Positions 43,107 to 51,098 of a stretch of DNA of 64,000 nt are shown here, piece by piece. A program made the position numbers and the translations under genes. The notes beneath the pieces were generated by a model. It was given only the letters and a program-made list of their open reading frames with translations, did no database searches and was not told the DNA's origin. Origin of the DNA: Mumia quercus (lineage in GTDB: Bacteria > Actinomycetota > Actinomycetes > Propionibacteriales > Nocardioidaceae); contig NZ_JANZYO010000002.1 of NCBI RefSeq assembly GCF_025506335.1, positions 358,221 through 422,220 on the forward strand. The letters run 5' to 3'. Position 1 is the stretch's first letter; each line of letters opens with the position of its first letter.

Positions 43107-44864
43107 CTACTCGGCCAGGGGGCCCTCGAGCACCGGGACGACGTCGGGCGCGCCCATCCGCGCCGCGTCGGCGGTCTCGTCGTCGGGCATGGTCTGGCTC
43201 TCCCGCTCGGCCTCGACGCGCGCCAGGTAGTGCTCGACCTCGCGCGCGACCTGCTCGGCACCCCACCCGAGCGGCCCCGCCACGAGCCGCGCGACCTCCT
43301 CCACCGAGGCGGTCCCGCGGTCGAACGTCTCGATCGAGATCCGCGTACGACGCGTGAGGACGTCGTCGAGGTGGCGGGCACCCTCGTGCGTCACGGCGTA
43401 GACGATCTCCGCCCGCAGGTAGTCGTCGGCACCACCGACCGGCTCCGCGAGGGTCGGGTCGGCCTCGATCAGCGCGAGCACCTCCTCGACCAGGGCGCCG
43501 TACCTGCGGAGCAGGTGCTCGATCCGGACCTCGTGGAGCCCGCTGCGCCGCGCGAGCAGCCCGCGCCGGTTCCACAGGCCCGCAAATCCGTCGGCGCCCA
43601 GCAGCGGCACGTCCTCGGTCACGCAGGGCGGGATCGCTCGCGCGAGGCGGACACCGAGCGCGTCGGCCGCGGCGTCGATCGCGTCGCGGGCCATCACGCG
43701 GTACGTGGTGTACTTGCCGCCGGCGACCACCACCAGCCCCGGCACGGCGTGCGACACGGCGTGCTCGCGCGACAGGGTGGACGTCGCCTCGGACTCGCCG
43801 CGCAGCAGCGGCCGCAGCCCCGCGTACACGCCCTCGACGTCGGCGTGGGTGAGCGGCGTCGCGAGGACCGAGTTGACGTGCTCCAACAGGTAGTCGATGT
43901 CGGTACGCGACGCCGCAGGGTGGTCCATCGACAGCGCCCAGTCGGTGTCGGTGGTGCCGATGATCCAGTGCCGCTTCCAGGGGATGACGAACAGCACGGA
44001 CTTCTCGGTCCGCAGGATCAACCCGCTCTCGCCCTGGATGCGGTCGCGCGGCACGACCAGGTGGACGCCCTTGCTCGCCCGTACGTGGAACTGCCCGCGC
44101 TCGCCGACCATCGCCTGCGTCTCGTCGGTCCACACGCCAGTGGCGTTCACGACCTGCGAGGCTCGGATCTCGAACTCCTCCCCCGCCTCGAGGTCACGCA
44201 CGACGACGCCGGTGACGCGTTCACCCTCGCGCAGCATGCCCGTGACGCGGGTCCGGGTGGCGACGTGCGCTCCGTACGAGGCGGCCGTGCGCGCCAGCAT
44301 CATCGTGTGGCGTGCGTCGTCGACCTGGCCGTCGTAGTACTCGATGGCGCCGACCAGCGCGTCCTTGCGCAACGCCGGCATGCGCCGAAGCGCCTTGCGC
44401 CGGGTGAGGTGGCGGTGCCGCGGCACACCCCGCGCCTTGCCCGACAGCAGCGCCATGGAGTCGTACATCGCCACGCCAGTTCCTGCGTACGCGCGCTCCC
44501 ACCCGCGGTGCGTGAGCGGGTAGAGGAACGGGATCGGGCGCACGAGGTGGGGCGCGAGGCGTTCGACGAGCAGGCTCCGCTCGGCGAGCGCCTCGGCGAC
44601 GAGCGCGAAGTCGAGCATCTCGAGGTAGCGCAGCCCGCCGTGGATCAGCTTCGACGAGCGGCTCGACGTCCCTGAGGCAAGGTCGCGAGCCTCGACGAGA
44701 CCCGTGGTGAGGCCACGGGTCGCCGCGTCGAGCGCACACCCGGCGCCGACGACTCCCCCGCCGATCACGAGCACGTCGAGCGGGGCCGCCCCGTCGCTCG
44801 CACTCTCACGGAGGGCGGCGAGGGCGTCGGCGCGGGCGGCGCGGTCGAGCGCGAGCGGCCGCAC
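43107..44864 (-). CDS. glpD: FAD-dependent glycerol-3-phosphate dehydrogenase
   Basis: A 585-residue flavoprotein oxidising sn-glycerol 3-phosphate to dihydroxyacetone phosphate at the membrane. Motifs are DVLVIGGGVVGAGCALDAAT (FAD Rossmann), GTSSRSSKLIHGGLRYLE and GLVVVAGGKYTTYRVMA, then the C-terminal DAO-C helical domain. The GTG start lies one base after the glpK stop, so glpKD is an operon. The final 40 residues, with a run of Glu/Asp and a MPDDETADAARMG stretch, are non-conserved. The hairpin at 43066–43094 terminates it. Confidence 0.95.
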   Translation of the reverse strand: MRPLALDRAARADALAALRESASDGAAPLDVLVIGGGVVGAGCALDAATRGLTTGLVEARDLASGTSSRSSKLIHGGLRYLEMLDFALVAEALAERSLLVERLAPHLVRPIPFLYPLTHRGWERAYAGTGVAMYDSMALLSGKARGVPRHRHLTRRKALRRMPALRKDALVGAIEYYDGQVDDARHTMMLARTAASYGAHVATRTRVTGMLREGERVTGVVVRDLEAGEEFEIRASQVVNATGVWTDETQAMVGERGQFHVRASKGVHLVVPRDRIQGESGLILRTEKSVLFVIPWKRHWIIGTTDTDWALSMDHPAASRTDIDYLLEHVNSVLATPLTHADVEGVYAGLRPLLRGESEATSTLSREHAVSHAVPGLVVVAGGKYTTYRVMARDAIDAAADALGVRLARAIPPCVTEDVPLLGADGFAGLWNRRGLLARRSGLHEVRIEHLLRRYGALVEEVLALIEADPTLAEPVGGADDYLRAEIVYAVTHEGARHLDDVLTRRTRISIETFDRGTASVEEVARLVAGPLGWGAEQVAREVEHYLARVEAERESQTMPDDETADAARMGAPDVVPVLEGPLAE

Positions 44865-44865
44865 G

Positions 44866-46383
44866 TCAGTCGACCTCCACCCAGCCGAGGGTGCGTTGCA
44901 CGGCCTTCTTCCAGCGTGCGTACGCGTCCTCGCGGCGGTCCTCGTCCCACTGGGGCTCCCAGCGCTTGGACTCCTGCCAGTTGCGACGCAGCTCGTCGGT
45001 GCTCTCCCAGAACCCGACGGCGAGACCCGCGGCATACGCGGCGCCGAGCGCGGTCGTCTCGGCGACGACCGGACGGCTCACGGTGGTGCCGAGGACGTCG
45101 GCCTGGATCTGCATGCAGAGCTCGTTCTCGGTCACGCCGCCGTCGACCTTGAGCACGTCGACGGCGACGCCGGAGTCCTCCCGCATCGCCTCGGCGACGT
45201 CGCGGGACTGGAAGCAGATCGCCTCCAGCGTCGCGCGGGCCAGATGCGCGTTGGTGTTGTAGCGCGAGAGCCCGACGATCACGCCACGCGCGTCGGAGCG
45301 CCAGTACGGGGCGAACAGGCCGGAGAACGCGGGCACGAAGTAGACGCCCCCGTTGTCGTCGACCTGCCGTGCGAGGGCCTCGGACTGCGCGGCGCCGGAG
45401 ATGATGCCGAGCTGGTCGCGCAGCCACTGGACGGCCGAGCCGGTGACGGCGATCGAGCCCTCCAGCGCGTACACCGGGGCTTCGTCGCCGAGCTGGTACG
45501 CGACGGTGGTCAGGAGACCGGCCTTGCTCCGCACGATCTCGGTGCCGGTGTTGAGCAGGAGGAAGTTGCCGGTGCCGTACGTGTTCTTGGCCTCGCCCGG
45601 TGCGAAGCAGACCTGCCCGACGAGCGCCGCCTGCTGGTCGCCGAGCACGCCCGTGATCGGGACCTCGCCGGCGAACGGCCCGTTCTCCAGCGTCGTCCCG
45701 TACGGGTCGGCGACCGACGACGGGCGGATCTCGGGGAGCATCGCCCGCGGGATGCCGAAGATGTCGAGCAGCTCGTCGTCCCAGTCGAGCGTCTCGAGGT
45801 TCATCAGCATCGTCCGGCTGGCGTTGGTGACGTCGGTGACGTGGACGCCGCCGCGCCGGCCTCCGGTGAGCTGCCAGACGAGCCACGAGTCGGTGGTGCC
45901 GAACAGCGCGTCCCCGCGCTCGGCGGCCGCCCGCACGCCGGGGACGTTCTCGAGGATCCAGGCGATCTTGCCGCCGGAGAAGTACGTCGCCGGCGGCAGA
46001 CCGGCCTTCTCGCGGATGATGTCGCCGCGCCCGTCGGCCTCGAGACGCCAGGCGAGCCGGTCGGTGCGGGTGTCCTGCCAGACGATCGCGGGCCCGTACG
46101 GGCGGCCGGTGCGGCGGTCCCACACGACGGTCGTCTCGCGCTGGTTGGTGATGCCGACAGCGGCGAGGTCGGCCGAGGTGAGCCCGGCCTTGGCGAGCGC
46201 GGTCTGGACCACGGCGCTGGTGCGCTCCCAGATCTCCAGCGGGTTGTGCTCCACCCACCCGCTGCGGGGCAGGATCTGCTCGTGCTCGAGCTGGTGCCGC
46301 GCCACCTCCGTCCCGTCGTGGTCGAAGATCATGAAGCGCGTGCTGGTCGTGCCCTGGTCCACGGACCCCACGAAGTCGGCCAT
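44866..46383 (-). CDS. glpK: glycerol kinase
   Basis: A 505-residue FGGY-family kinase. [19 protein letters not shown] is the first phosphate loop, [20 protein letters not shown] is the GlpK glycerol-site region, and [20 protein letters not shown] is the adenosine motif of the second half. It phosphorylates glycerol and feeds glpD directly downstream. No glycerol facilitator or GlpR-type gene is adjacent. The promoter must lie in the 66 bases upstream, which also hold one and a half copies of the CTGGTCGAGTAG repeat. Confidence 0.97.
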   Translation of the reverse strand: MADFVGSVDQGTTSTRFMIFDHDGTEVARHQLEHEQILPRSGWVEHNPLEIWERTSAVVQTALAKAGLTSADLAAVGITNQRETTVVWDRRTGRPYGPAIVWQDTRTDRLAWRLEADGRGDIIREKAGLPPATYFSGGKIAWILENVPGVRAAAERGDALFGTTDSWLVWQLTGGRRGGVHVTDVTNASRTMLMNLETLDWDDELLDIFGIPRAMLPEIRPSSVADPYGTTLENGPFAGEVPITGVLGDQQAALVGQVCFAPGEAKNTYGTGNFLLLNTGTEIVRSKAGLLTTVAYQLGDEAPVYALEGSIAVTGSAVQWLRDQLGIISGAAQSEALARQVDDNGGVYFVPAFSGLFAPYWRSDARGVIVGLSRYNTNAHLARATLEAICFQSRDVAEAMREDSGVAVDVLKVDGGVTENELCMQIQADVLGTTVSRPVVAETTALGAAYAAGLAVGFWESTDELRRNWQESKRWEPQWDEDRREDAYARWKKAVQRTLGWVEVD

Positions 46384-46427
46384 GAGTTCGTTTCTACCGC
46401 ACGAAGGCTGGTCGAGTAGCCCCCTGG

Positions 46428-46473
46428 CTGGTCGAGTAGCCGCGAGGCGCTAGCCGAGCGGCGTATCGAGACC
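46428..46473. repeat. dispersed palindromic repeat, copy 1 (overlaps lysR end)
   Basis: CTGGTCGAGTAG at one end and CGTATCGAGACC at the other, with GC-rich centre. A fragment with the same left end lies just before it at 46408–46420. The copy supplies the last seven codons and the TAG stop of the minus-strand LysR gene. Confidence 0.8.
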
Positions 46474-47337
46474 CAGACCCAGCCCCGCCAGGAACGCCGC
46501 CGCTGCGGGCGAGGGGCGGTACCGGCTCCACGCCACGTGCTCCTCGCGGGACGGCGCGTCGGAGATCGGGACCGTACGGACGCCGGCGAGCGTCGCCGCG
46601 TACGCGCCGGGGAGCAGCGCGATCCCGAGCCGCTGCTCGACCAGGCGTGCCGCCAGGTCACCCGTGGTCACCTCGAACGCGACGTGCCGCTCCAGACCCG
46701 CGGCGGCGAAGGCCTGGTCAGTCTGCAGACGCCCCGGCGTGCCCGCGGTGAAGTCGACGAACGGGTACGGCGCGAGGGTCGCGAGGTCCGTACGGTGCTC
46801 CCGCGCGACCGGATGGTCCGCGGCGACGACCGCGACGTGCTCGCCGCTCCCGAGCAGGAGGCTGCGCACTCCCTGAGGCGTGCGGCCGGTCGGCAGCCCG
46901 AGGAACGCGACGTCCACCGCGCCTGCGGAGATCTGCGCCACGAGCTCCTCGCTGCCGTCCGTCCGCAACGACACGTCGACACGAGGATGGGCGTCGCGGA
47001 AGTCCCGCAGCGCACTCGGCAGGTCGAGCGCGGTCACGGTCGGGATCGCGCCGAGGCGCAGCCGTCCGCTCACGACGCCCGAGACGGCCGCGGCCTCGGC
47101 ACGGGCACGCTCGGCGGCATCGAGGGCTTCTCGGGCCGCCGGCAAGAACGCCTCGCCCGCGGCGGTCGTGACGACACGGCGGCTGGTCCGGTCGAACAGC
47201 CGCGCGCCGATCTCGCGCTCGAGCTTGGCGACCTGGTGACTGAGCGCGGACTGCACGACGTGGCACTGCTGCGCGGCGCGGGTGAAGCTGCGGGTCTCGG
47301 CGACCGCCACGACGTACCGGAGTTGCTGGAGCTCCAT
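46450..47337 (-). CDS. LysR-family transcriptional regulator
   Basis: A 295-residue regulator. Residues 1–60 form the LysR helix-turn-helix (ELQQLRYVVAVAETRSFTRA, AAQQCHVVQSALSHQVAKLE), then the two-lobed periplasmic-binding-like effector domain. It is divergent from an MFS transporter with a 93-base gap containing an inverted repeat at 47341–47363, so it probably controls the transporter. Its C-terminal residues GLDTPLG and stop codon come from the dispersed repeat, an unusual end that was probably created by repeat insertion. Confidence 0.92.
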   Translation of the reverse strand: MELQQLRYVVAVAETRSFTRAAQQCHVVQSALSHQVAKLEREIGARLFDRTSRRVVTTAAGEAFLPAAREALDAAERARAEAAAVSGVVSGRLRLGAIPTVTALDLPSALRDFRDAHPRVDVSLRTDGSEELVAQISAGAVDVAFLGLPTGRTPQGVRSLLLGSGEHVAVVAADHPVAREHRTDLATLAPYPFVDFTAGTPGRLQTDQAFAAAGLERHVAFEVTTGDLAARLVEQRLGIALLPGAYAATLAGVRTVPISDAPSREEHVAWSRYRPSPAAAAFLAGLGLGLDTPLG

Positions 47338-47340
47338 CCG

Positions 47341-47363
47341 GCGATCGTCTCATGATCGATCGC
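47341..47363. promoter_or_regulatory. GCGATCG-N9-CGATCGC inverted repeat, likely LysR site
   Basis: Perfect 7-bp arms (47341–47347 and 47357–47363), starting 4 bases upstream of the lysR start codon in the lysR/MFS gap. It contains ATC-N11-GAT, close to LysR-box architecture. Overlap with the start region suits autorepression. Confidence 0.5.
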
Positions 47364-47430
47364 GCACGGTCATGGTTGCCGTGACAAAGATGCGTTGGAC
47401 TCATCGCCGAGTCGCGACGAGGCTGGAGGC

Positions 47431-48648
47431 ATGACCCGCCCGCTGCTTCTCCTCATGGCGCTCGCGACCGGTCTGTCGGTCTCGGCGAACTACCTTGCCC
47501 AGCCGCTCCTGGACGTCCTCGCCCGCGATCTGGGCATCTCCGAGGCGAGCGCGGGGACGATCGTGACGGCGGCGCAGGTCGGGTACGCGGTCGGGCTGCT
47601 CTTCGTCGTCCCGCTCGGCGACCTGCTGGAGCGGCGCCGGCTCGCCGTCTCGCTGCTGGGCGTGACGGCGGTCCTGCTCCTCGCGTCGTCGATGGCGCCG
47701 AGCGGGAAGGTGCTCCTGGTGACCACGACGCTGACCGCGCTCACGTCGGTCGCAGCGCAGGTGGTGGTGCCGTTCGCGGTCACGCTCGCAGACCCCGCAC
47801 GACGGGGTCAGGTCGTCGGCATCGTGATGAGCGGTCTCCTCCTCGGCAGCATCGTTTCTCGTCCGATCTCGGGCGCACTCGCCCAACTCGCGGGATGGCG
47901 TTCGGCGTACGTCGTGTGCGGGGTCCTGGTCGCGGCGGTCGCCGTCGCGCTGTGGCGCCGCCTCCCGGCGCTGCACACGCCGAGCGGGATCGCGTACCCG
48001 GCGCTCATCGGATCGACGCTCGCGCTGTTCGCGTCGCAGCCGGTCCTGCGCCGCCGCGCGTTCGTCGCCGCGCTGTCGCTCGCGTCGTACAACACGTTCT
48101 GGACGGCGTCGACGTTCCTGCTCGCCACCACGTACGGATGGTCGGAGGCGGCCATCGGGGCGTTCGGCCTGATGGGGATCGCGGGCGTCGTCGCGACGCC
48201 GGTGGCGGGACGCCTCGTCGACGCGGGGCGTGCCCGTACGGTCGCGCGGGCGTCGACGGTCGGGCTCGCCGCCGCGTGGGGCGGGATCGCCCTCGGAGGC
48301 GTGGGCGGCGCCGCGGGGTTCGGGTGGCTGCTGCTGGGCGTCCTCGTGCTCGTGGTGGCGCAGCAGATGCTGCTCAACGCGAACCAGAACGCGATCTACG
48401 CCCTCGACGCTGCGCTGCGCAACCGGCTCAACGCGGCGTTCATGACGGCGTTCTTCGTCGGGGGTGCGGCCGGCTCTGCCGCCACGACCGCGGCCTGGGT
48501 CTCGGGCGGGTGGACGGCCGTGAGCGTGCTCGGCACCGTCCTCGCCGCCGCCACCTGCCTCGTCTGGCGAGAGGGTCGCGTCCCGGCGGCGAGAGACTCC
48601 GCGCACGCCGGCGAGAGGGTGAAGGGTCTCGATACGGGACTCCGCTAG
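47431..48648 (+). CDS. MFS transporter
   Basis: A 405-residue 12-helix transporter of the major facilitator superfamily (drug:H+ antiporter style). The first helix is LLLLMALATGLSVSANYLAQ and motif A is VVPLGDLLERRRLAVSLLGV. ATG 47431 has GGAGG two to six bases upstream. It is divergent from a LysR gene, which probably regulates it. The last residues GLDTGLR and the TAG stop are encoded by the dispersed repeat, in the same reading frame as in the LysR gene. Substrate unknown; YdhP/Bcr-like exporters are comparable. Confidence 0.9.
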   Translation: MTRPLLLLMALATGLSVSANYLAQPLLDVLARDLGISEASAGTIVTAAQVGYAVGLLFVVPLGDLLERRRLAVSLLGVTAVLLLASSMAPSGKVLLVTTTLTALTSVAAQVVVPFAVTLADPARRGQVVGIVMSGLLLGSIVSRPISGALAQLAGWRSAYVVCGVLVAAVAVALWRRLPALHTPSGIAYPALIGSTLALFASQPVLRRRAFVAALSLASYNTFWTASTFLLATTYGWSEAAIGAFGLMGIAGVVATPVAGRLVDAGRARTVARASTVGLAAAWGGIALGGVGGAAGFGWLLLGVLVLVVAQQMLLNANQNAIYALDAALRNRLNAAFMTAFFVGGAAGSAATTAAWVSGGWTAVSVLGTVLAAATCLVWREGRVPAARDSAHAGERVKGLDTGLR

Positions 48649-48726
48649 CGCTCCGCCCTACTCGACCAGCGGATGATCAGCTGGTCGAGTAGCCCGAGCC
48701 GCTAGGCGAGGGCGTATCGAGACCAC
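48624..48726. repeat. dispersed palindromic repeat array, unit A
   Basis: A 103-bp unit made of two facing copies. It begins GGGTCTCGATACGGGACTCC and ends CGTATCGAGACCAC, with GGATGAT near the centre. It is identical to unit B at 48735–48837, 111 bases further on. It overlaps the end of the MFS gene. The 327-base gap to the next gene holds only this array. Confidence 0.88.
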
Positions 48727-48734
48727 ACGGCGCG

Positions 48735-48837
48735 GGGTCTCGATACGGGACTCCGCTAGCGCTCCGCCCTACTCGACCAGCGGATGATCAGCTGGTCGAG
48801 TAGCCCGAGCCGCTAGGCGAGGGCGTATCGAGACCAC
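48735..48837. repeat. dispersed palindromic repeat array, unit B
   Basis: An exact copy of unit A with an 8-base spacer between them. The absence of any difference over 103 bases points to recent tandem duplication. Confidence 0.88.
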
Positions 48838-48855
48838 TCAGCGACGTTTCGACTC

Positions 48856-48885
48856 ACTCAGCGACGCAGCGAAGCGTCGCTGAGT
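48856..48885. repeat. perfect 12-bp hairpin within the repeat array
   Basis: ACTCAGCGACGC and GCGTCGCTGAGT pair perfectly around AGCGAA. It resembles a second palindromic family rather than the GGTCTCGATACG family, and may terminate the MFS transcript. Confidence 0.65.
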
Positions 48886-48913
48886 AGTCCTAAGTGGCGT
48901 CAAGCAGCCAGTC

Positions 48914-48959
48914 GGTCTCGATACGGGCTCCGCTAGCGCTCCGCCCTGCTCGACCAACC
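48914..48959. repeat. dispersed palindromic repeat, half unit C
   Basis: GGTCTCGATACGGGCTCC… to …CTGCTCGACCAACC, a single left-half copy differing at a few positions from units A and B. It ends 17 bases before the oxidoreductase start, so that gene's promoter region contains or abuts it. Confidence 0.8.
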
Positions 48960-48975
48960 ACTTAACCTGGGCCGC

Positions 48976-50493
48976 ATGAGTTACGACGTCGTCATCGTCG
49001 GTGGAGGGCACAACGGCCTGGTCGCTGCGGCTCTCCTCGCCCGTGCCGGACTGCGCACCGTCCTCCTCGAACGCCTCGACCACACCGGCGGCGCGGCGGT
49101 GAGCGAGCGCCCCTTCCCCGGCGTCGACGCGCGGCTGTCGCGCTACTCCTACCTTGTCTCGCTCATGCCGCACGAGCTGGTCCGCGACCTCGGCCTCAAG
49201 CTCGAGCTCCGCTCCCGCGCCACCGCCTCGTACACCCCGTACGACGGCGGCGGCCTGCTCGTCGAGACCCACGAGGGCGCGCACACCGCGGCGTCGTTCC
49301 GTGAGGCGACGGGGACGGGGACCGAGTACGACGCGTGGCGGGCGTTCTACCGCGACGCCGAGGAGCTGGCGCTGAGCGTGGCGCCGACCCTCCTGCAACC
49401 GCTGCCGACCGCGGAGTCGATCCGCGAGCAGGTCGGCGACGGCGTCTGGAACGACCTGGTCGTACGCCCGCTCGGCGAGGCGATCGAGCGCCGCTTCGCC
49501 AGCGACCTCGTACGAGGGGTCGTCGCGACCGACGGCCTGATCGGCACGTACGCGAGCCTGGACGACGCGTCGCTGCTCCAGAACCGCTGCTTCCTGTACC
49601 ACCTGATCGGCAACGGCTCGGGCGAGTGGCGCGTCCCCGTCGGCGGGATGGGGGCGGTGACCGACGAGCTGCGCCGCGTCGCGGAGGAGGCGGGCGCCGA
49701 GATCCGGACGGGCGTCGAGGTCACCTCGGTCGATGCCGGTCACGACGGCGTCGTCGTGCATGCGGACGACCTCACCGTCGAGGCGCGGTGGATGCTGTCA
49801 GGCGTCGCCCCGTACGTGCTCGCGCGCCTGCTGGGCGACCCCCTCCCCGAGAAGCCGCGCGGCTCCCAGCTCAAGATCAACCTGCTCGTCGACCGGCTGC
49901 CGCGGCTCAAGTCCGGGATCGACCCGAAGGTCGCGTTCGCAGGAACGTTCCACCTCGGCGAGACGTACGCCGAGCTGCAGCAGGCATTCGAAGCCCCGTC
50001 ACCGGACCTCGCCTGCGGCGAGCTCTACTGCCACACGCTCACCGACCGCTCGATCCTCGGGCCGGAGCTGGCGGCGAGCGAGGCCCAGACGCTGACGTAC
50101 TTCGGGATCCACTGGCCGTACGACGCCCGCGACGCCGACGCGAAGGAGCGGGGCTGGCGCGCGTTCGCGGCCGCGATCGACACCTACCTCGAGGAGCCGA
50201 TCGAGTCCGTGCTCGCGCGCGACGCGAACGGCGACCCGTGCGTCGAGGTCAAGACGCCGGCCGACATCGAGTCCGACCTCGCGATGCCCGGCGGCCACAT
50301 CTTCCACGGCGACCTGGCGTGGCCGTGGGTCGAGCGGCTCGGGGACACGCCGGCGGAGCGCTGGGGCGTGCAGACCGGGCACGCACGCGTGCTCGTCTGC
50401 GGGTCGGGCGCGCGACGCGGTGGCGCCGTGAGCGGCATCGGCGGGCACAACGCCGCGATGGCGGTGCTCGACCACGAGGGCCGCCACCTCTGA
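48976..50493 (+). CDS. PYROXD2-like FAD oxidoreductase (phytoene-desaturase fold)
   Basis: A 505-residue flavoprotein beginning DVVIVGGGHNGLVAAALLARAG, the GxGxxG FAD site, followed by LERLDHTGGAA. The C-terminal FAD contact lies in SGARRGGAVSGIGGHNAAMA. It belongs to the amine-oxidase/phytoene-desaturase superfamily, closest to PYROXD2/retinol-saturase-like proteins whose substrates are mostly unknown. No carotenoid synthesis genes are nearby. The ATG comes 17 bases after a dispersed repeat and has no clear Shine-Dalgarno. It converges on the DUF427 gene with a 3-base gap. Confidence 0.88.
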   Translation: MSYDVVIVGGGHNGLVAAALLARAGLRTVLLERLDHTGGAAVSERPFPGVDARLSRYSYLVSLMPHELVRDLGLKLELRSRATASYTPYDGGGLLVETHEGAHTAASFREATGTGTEYDAWRAFYRDAEELALSVAPTLLQPLPTAESIREQVGDGVWNDLVVRPLGEAIERRFASDLVRGVVATDGLIGTYASLDDASLLQNRCFLYHLIGNGSGEWRVPVGGMGAVTDELRRVAEEAGAEIRTGVEVTSVDAGHDGVVVHADDLTVEARWMLSGVAPYVLARLLGDPLPEKPRGSQLKINLLVDRLPRLKSGIDPKVAFAGTFHLGETYAELQQAFEAPSPDLACGELYCHTLTDRSILGPELAASEAQTLTYFGIHWPYDARDADAKERGWRAFAAAIDTYLEEPIESVLARDANGDPCVEVKTPADIESDLAMPGGHIFHGDLAWPWVERLGDTPAERWGVQTGHARVLVCGSGARRGGAVSGIGGHNAAMAVLDHEGRHL

Positions 50494-50496
50494 GCG

Positions 50497-50871
50497 TCAG
50501 GCGTCGTCGACCTCGATGGTGACGCGATCCGGGTACCAGGCGACGTGGTCGCGGATGCTCGCGACCGCCTCGTACGCCTCCGGGTACGTCCAGCCGGCGT
50601 CGTCGATCGTGCCGGACGGGGTCGTGACGGAGTAGTAGCGCGCGTCGCCCTTGTACGGGCAGTGGGTGGACGTGGACGTCGACGTGAGCACGTCCGGATC
50701 GACGTCGGCCAGCGGCACGTACTGCACCGGTGGATACGTCGACTCCTGGAGCGTCAGCGCTGAGGTCGTGTCGGCGATGACCTGGTCACCGGCGAGGATC
50801 CGGACGCGTCCGGGCGTCGGGGTGACCGTGATGGGGTGCGAGGCGTCAGGCACCTTCTGGTGAGGACTCAT
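50497..50871 (-). CDS. DUF427-domain protein
   Basis: The 124-residue protein matches DUF427: GRVRILAGDQVIADTTSALT, STYPPVQYVPLADVDPDVL, THCPYKGDARYYSV and WTYPEAYEAVASIRDHVAWY. Function is unknown; the domain is small and all-beta. ATG 50871 fits family length but has no Shine-Dalgarno. A GTG at 50922 has GAGAGG five bases upstream and would add 17 residues (TSITRNRRDGAGVALP), so the start is open. Confidence 0.87.
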   Translation of the reverse strand: MSPHQKVPDASHPITVTPTPGRVRILAGDQVIADTTSALTLQESTYPPVQYVPLADVDPDVLTSTSTSTHCPYKGDARYYSVTTPSGTIDDAGWTYPEAYEAVASIRDHVAWYPDRVTIEVDDA

Positions 50872-51024
50872 GGGAAGAGCAACCCCAGCGCCGTCTCGCC
50901 TGTTCCGCGTGATGCTGGTCACGCTGCCCTCTCAGCACCCCATCGACCGGACTCAACTGAGCATTGTGCGTCGCTGCCCGAGCGGATGTTGCGCGGCTCG
51001 CCACCTTGCGGCACCGTGACTGCA

Positions 51025-51042
51025 TCACATCGCCGCATGTGA
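51025..51042. promoter_or_regulatory. TCACAT-N6-ATGTGA inverted repeat upstream of the IOR gene
   Basis: Perfect 6-bp arms with a 6-base spacer, 57 bases upstream of the indolepyruvate oxidoreductase start. The 176-base gap between DUF427 and this gene contains no other structure I can see. The linked AsnC protein or another dimeric regulator may bind here. Confidence 0.35.
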
Positions 51043-51098
51043 GCCACGCAACAGACCTTTTCAGGCCGCCCGTGCCCGCAGCGCGAAGGAGCTCCGTC

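Noticed and set aside
48624-48959. A CRISPR array
   Set aside because: The two identical units are 103 bp, palindromic and separated by 8 bases. There are no regular short repeats with unique spacers and no cas genes.
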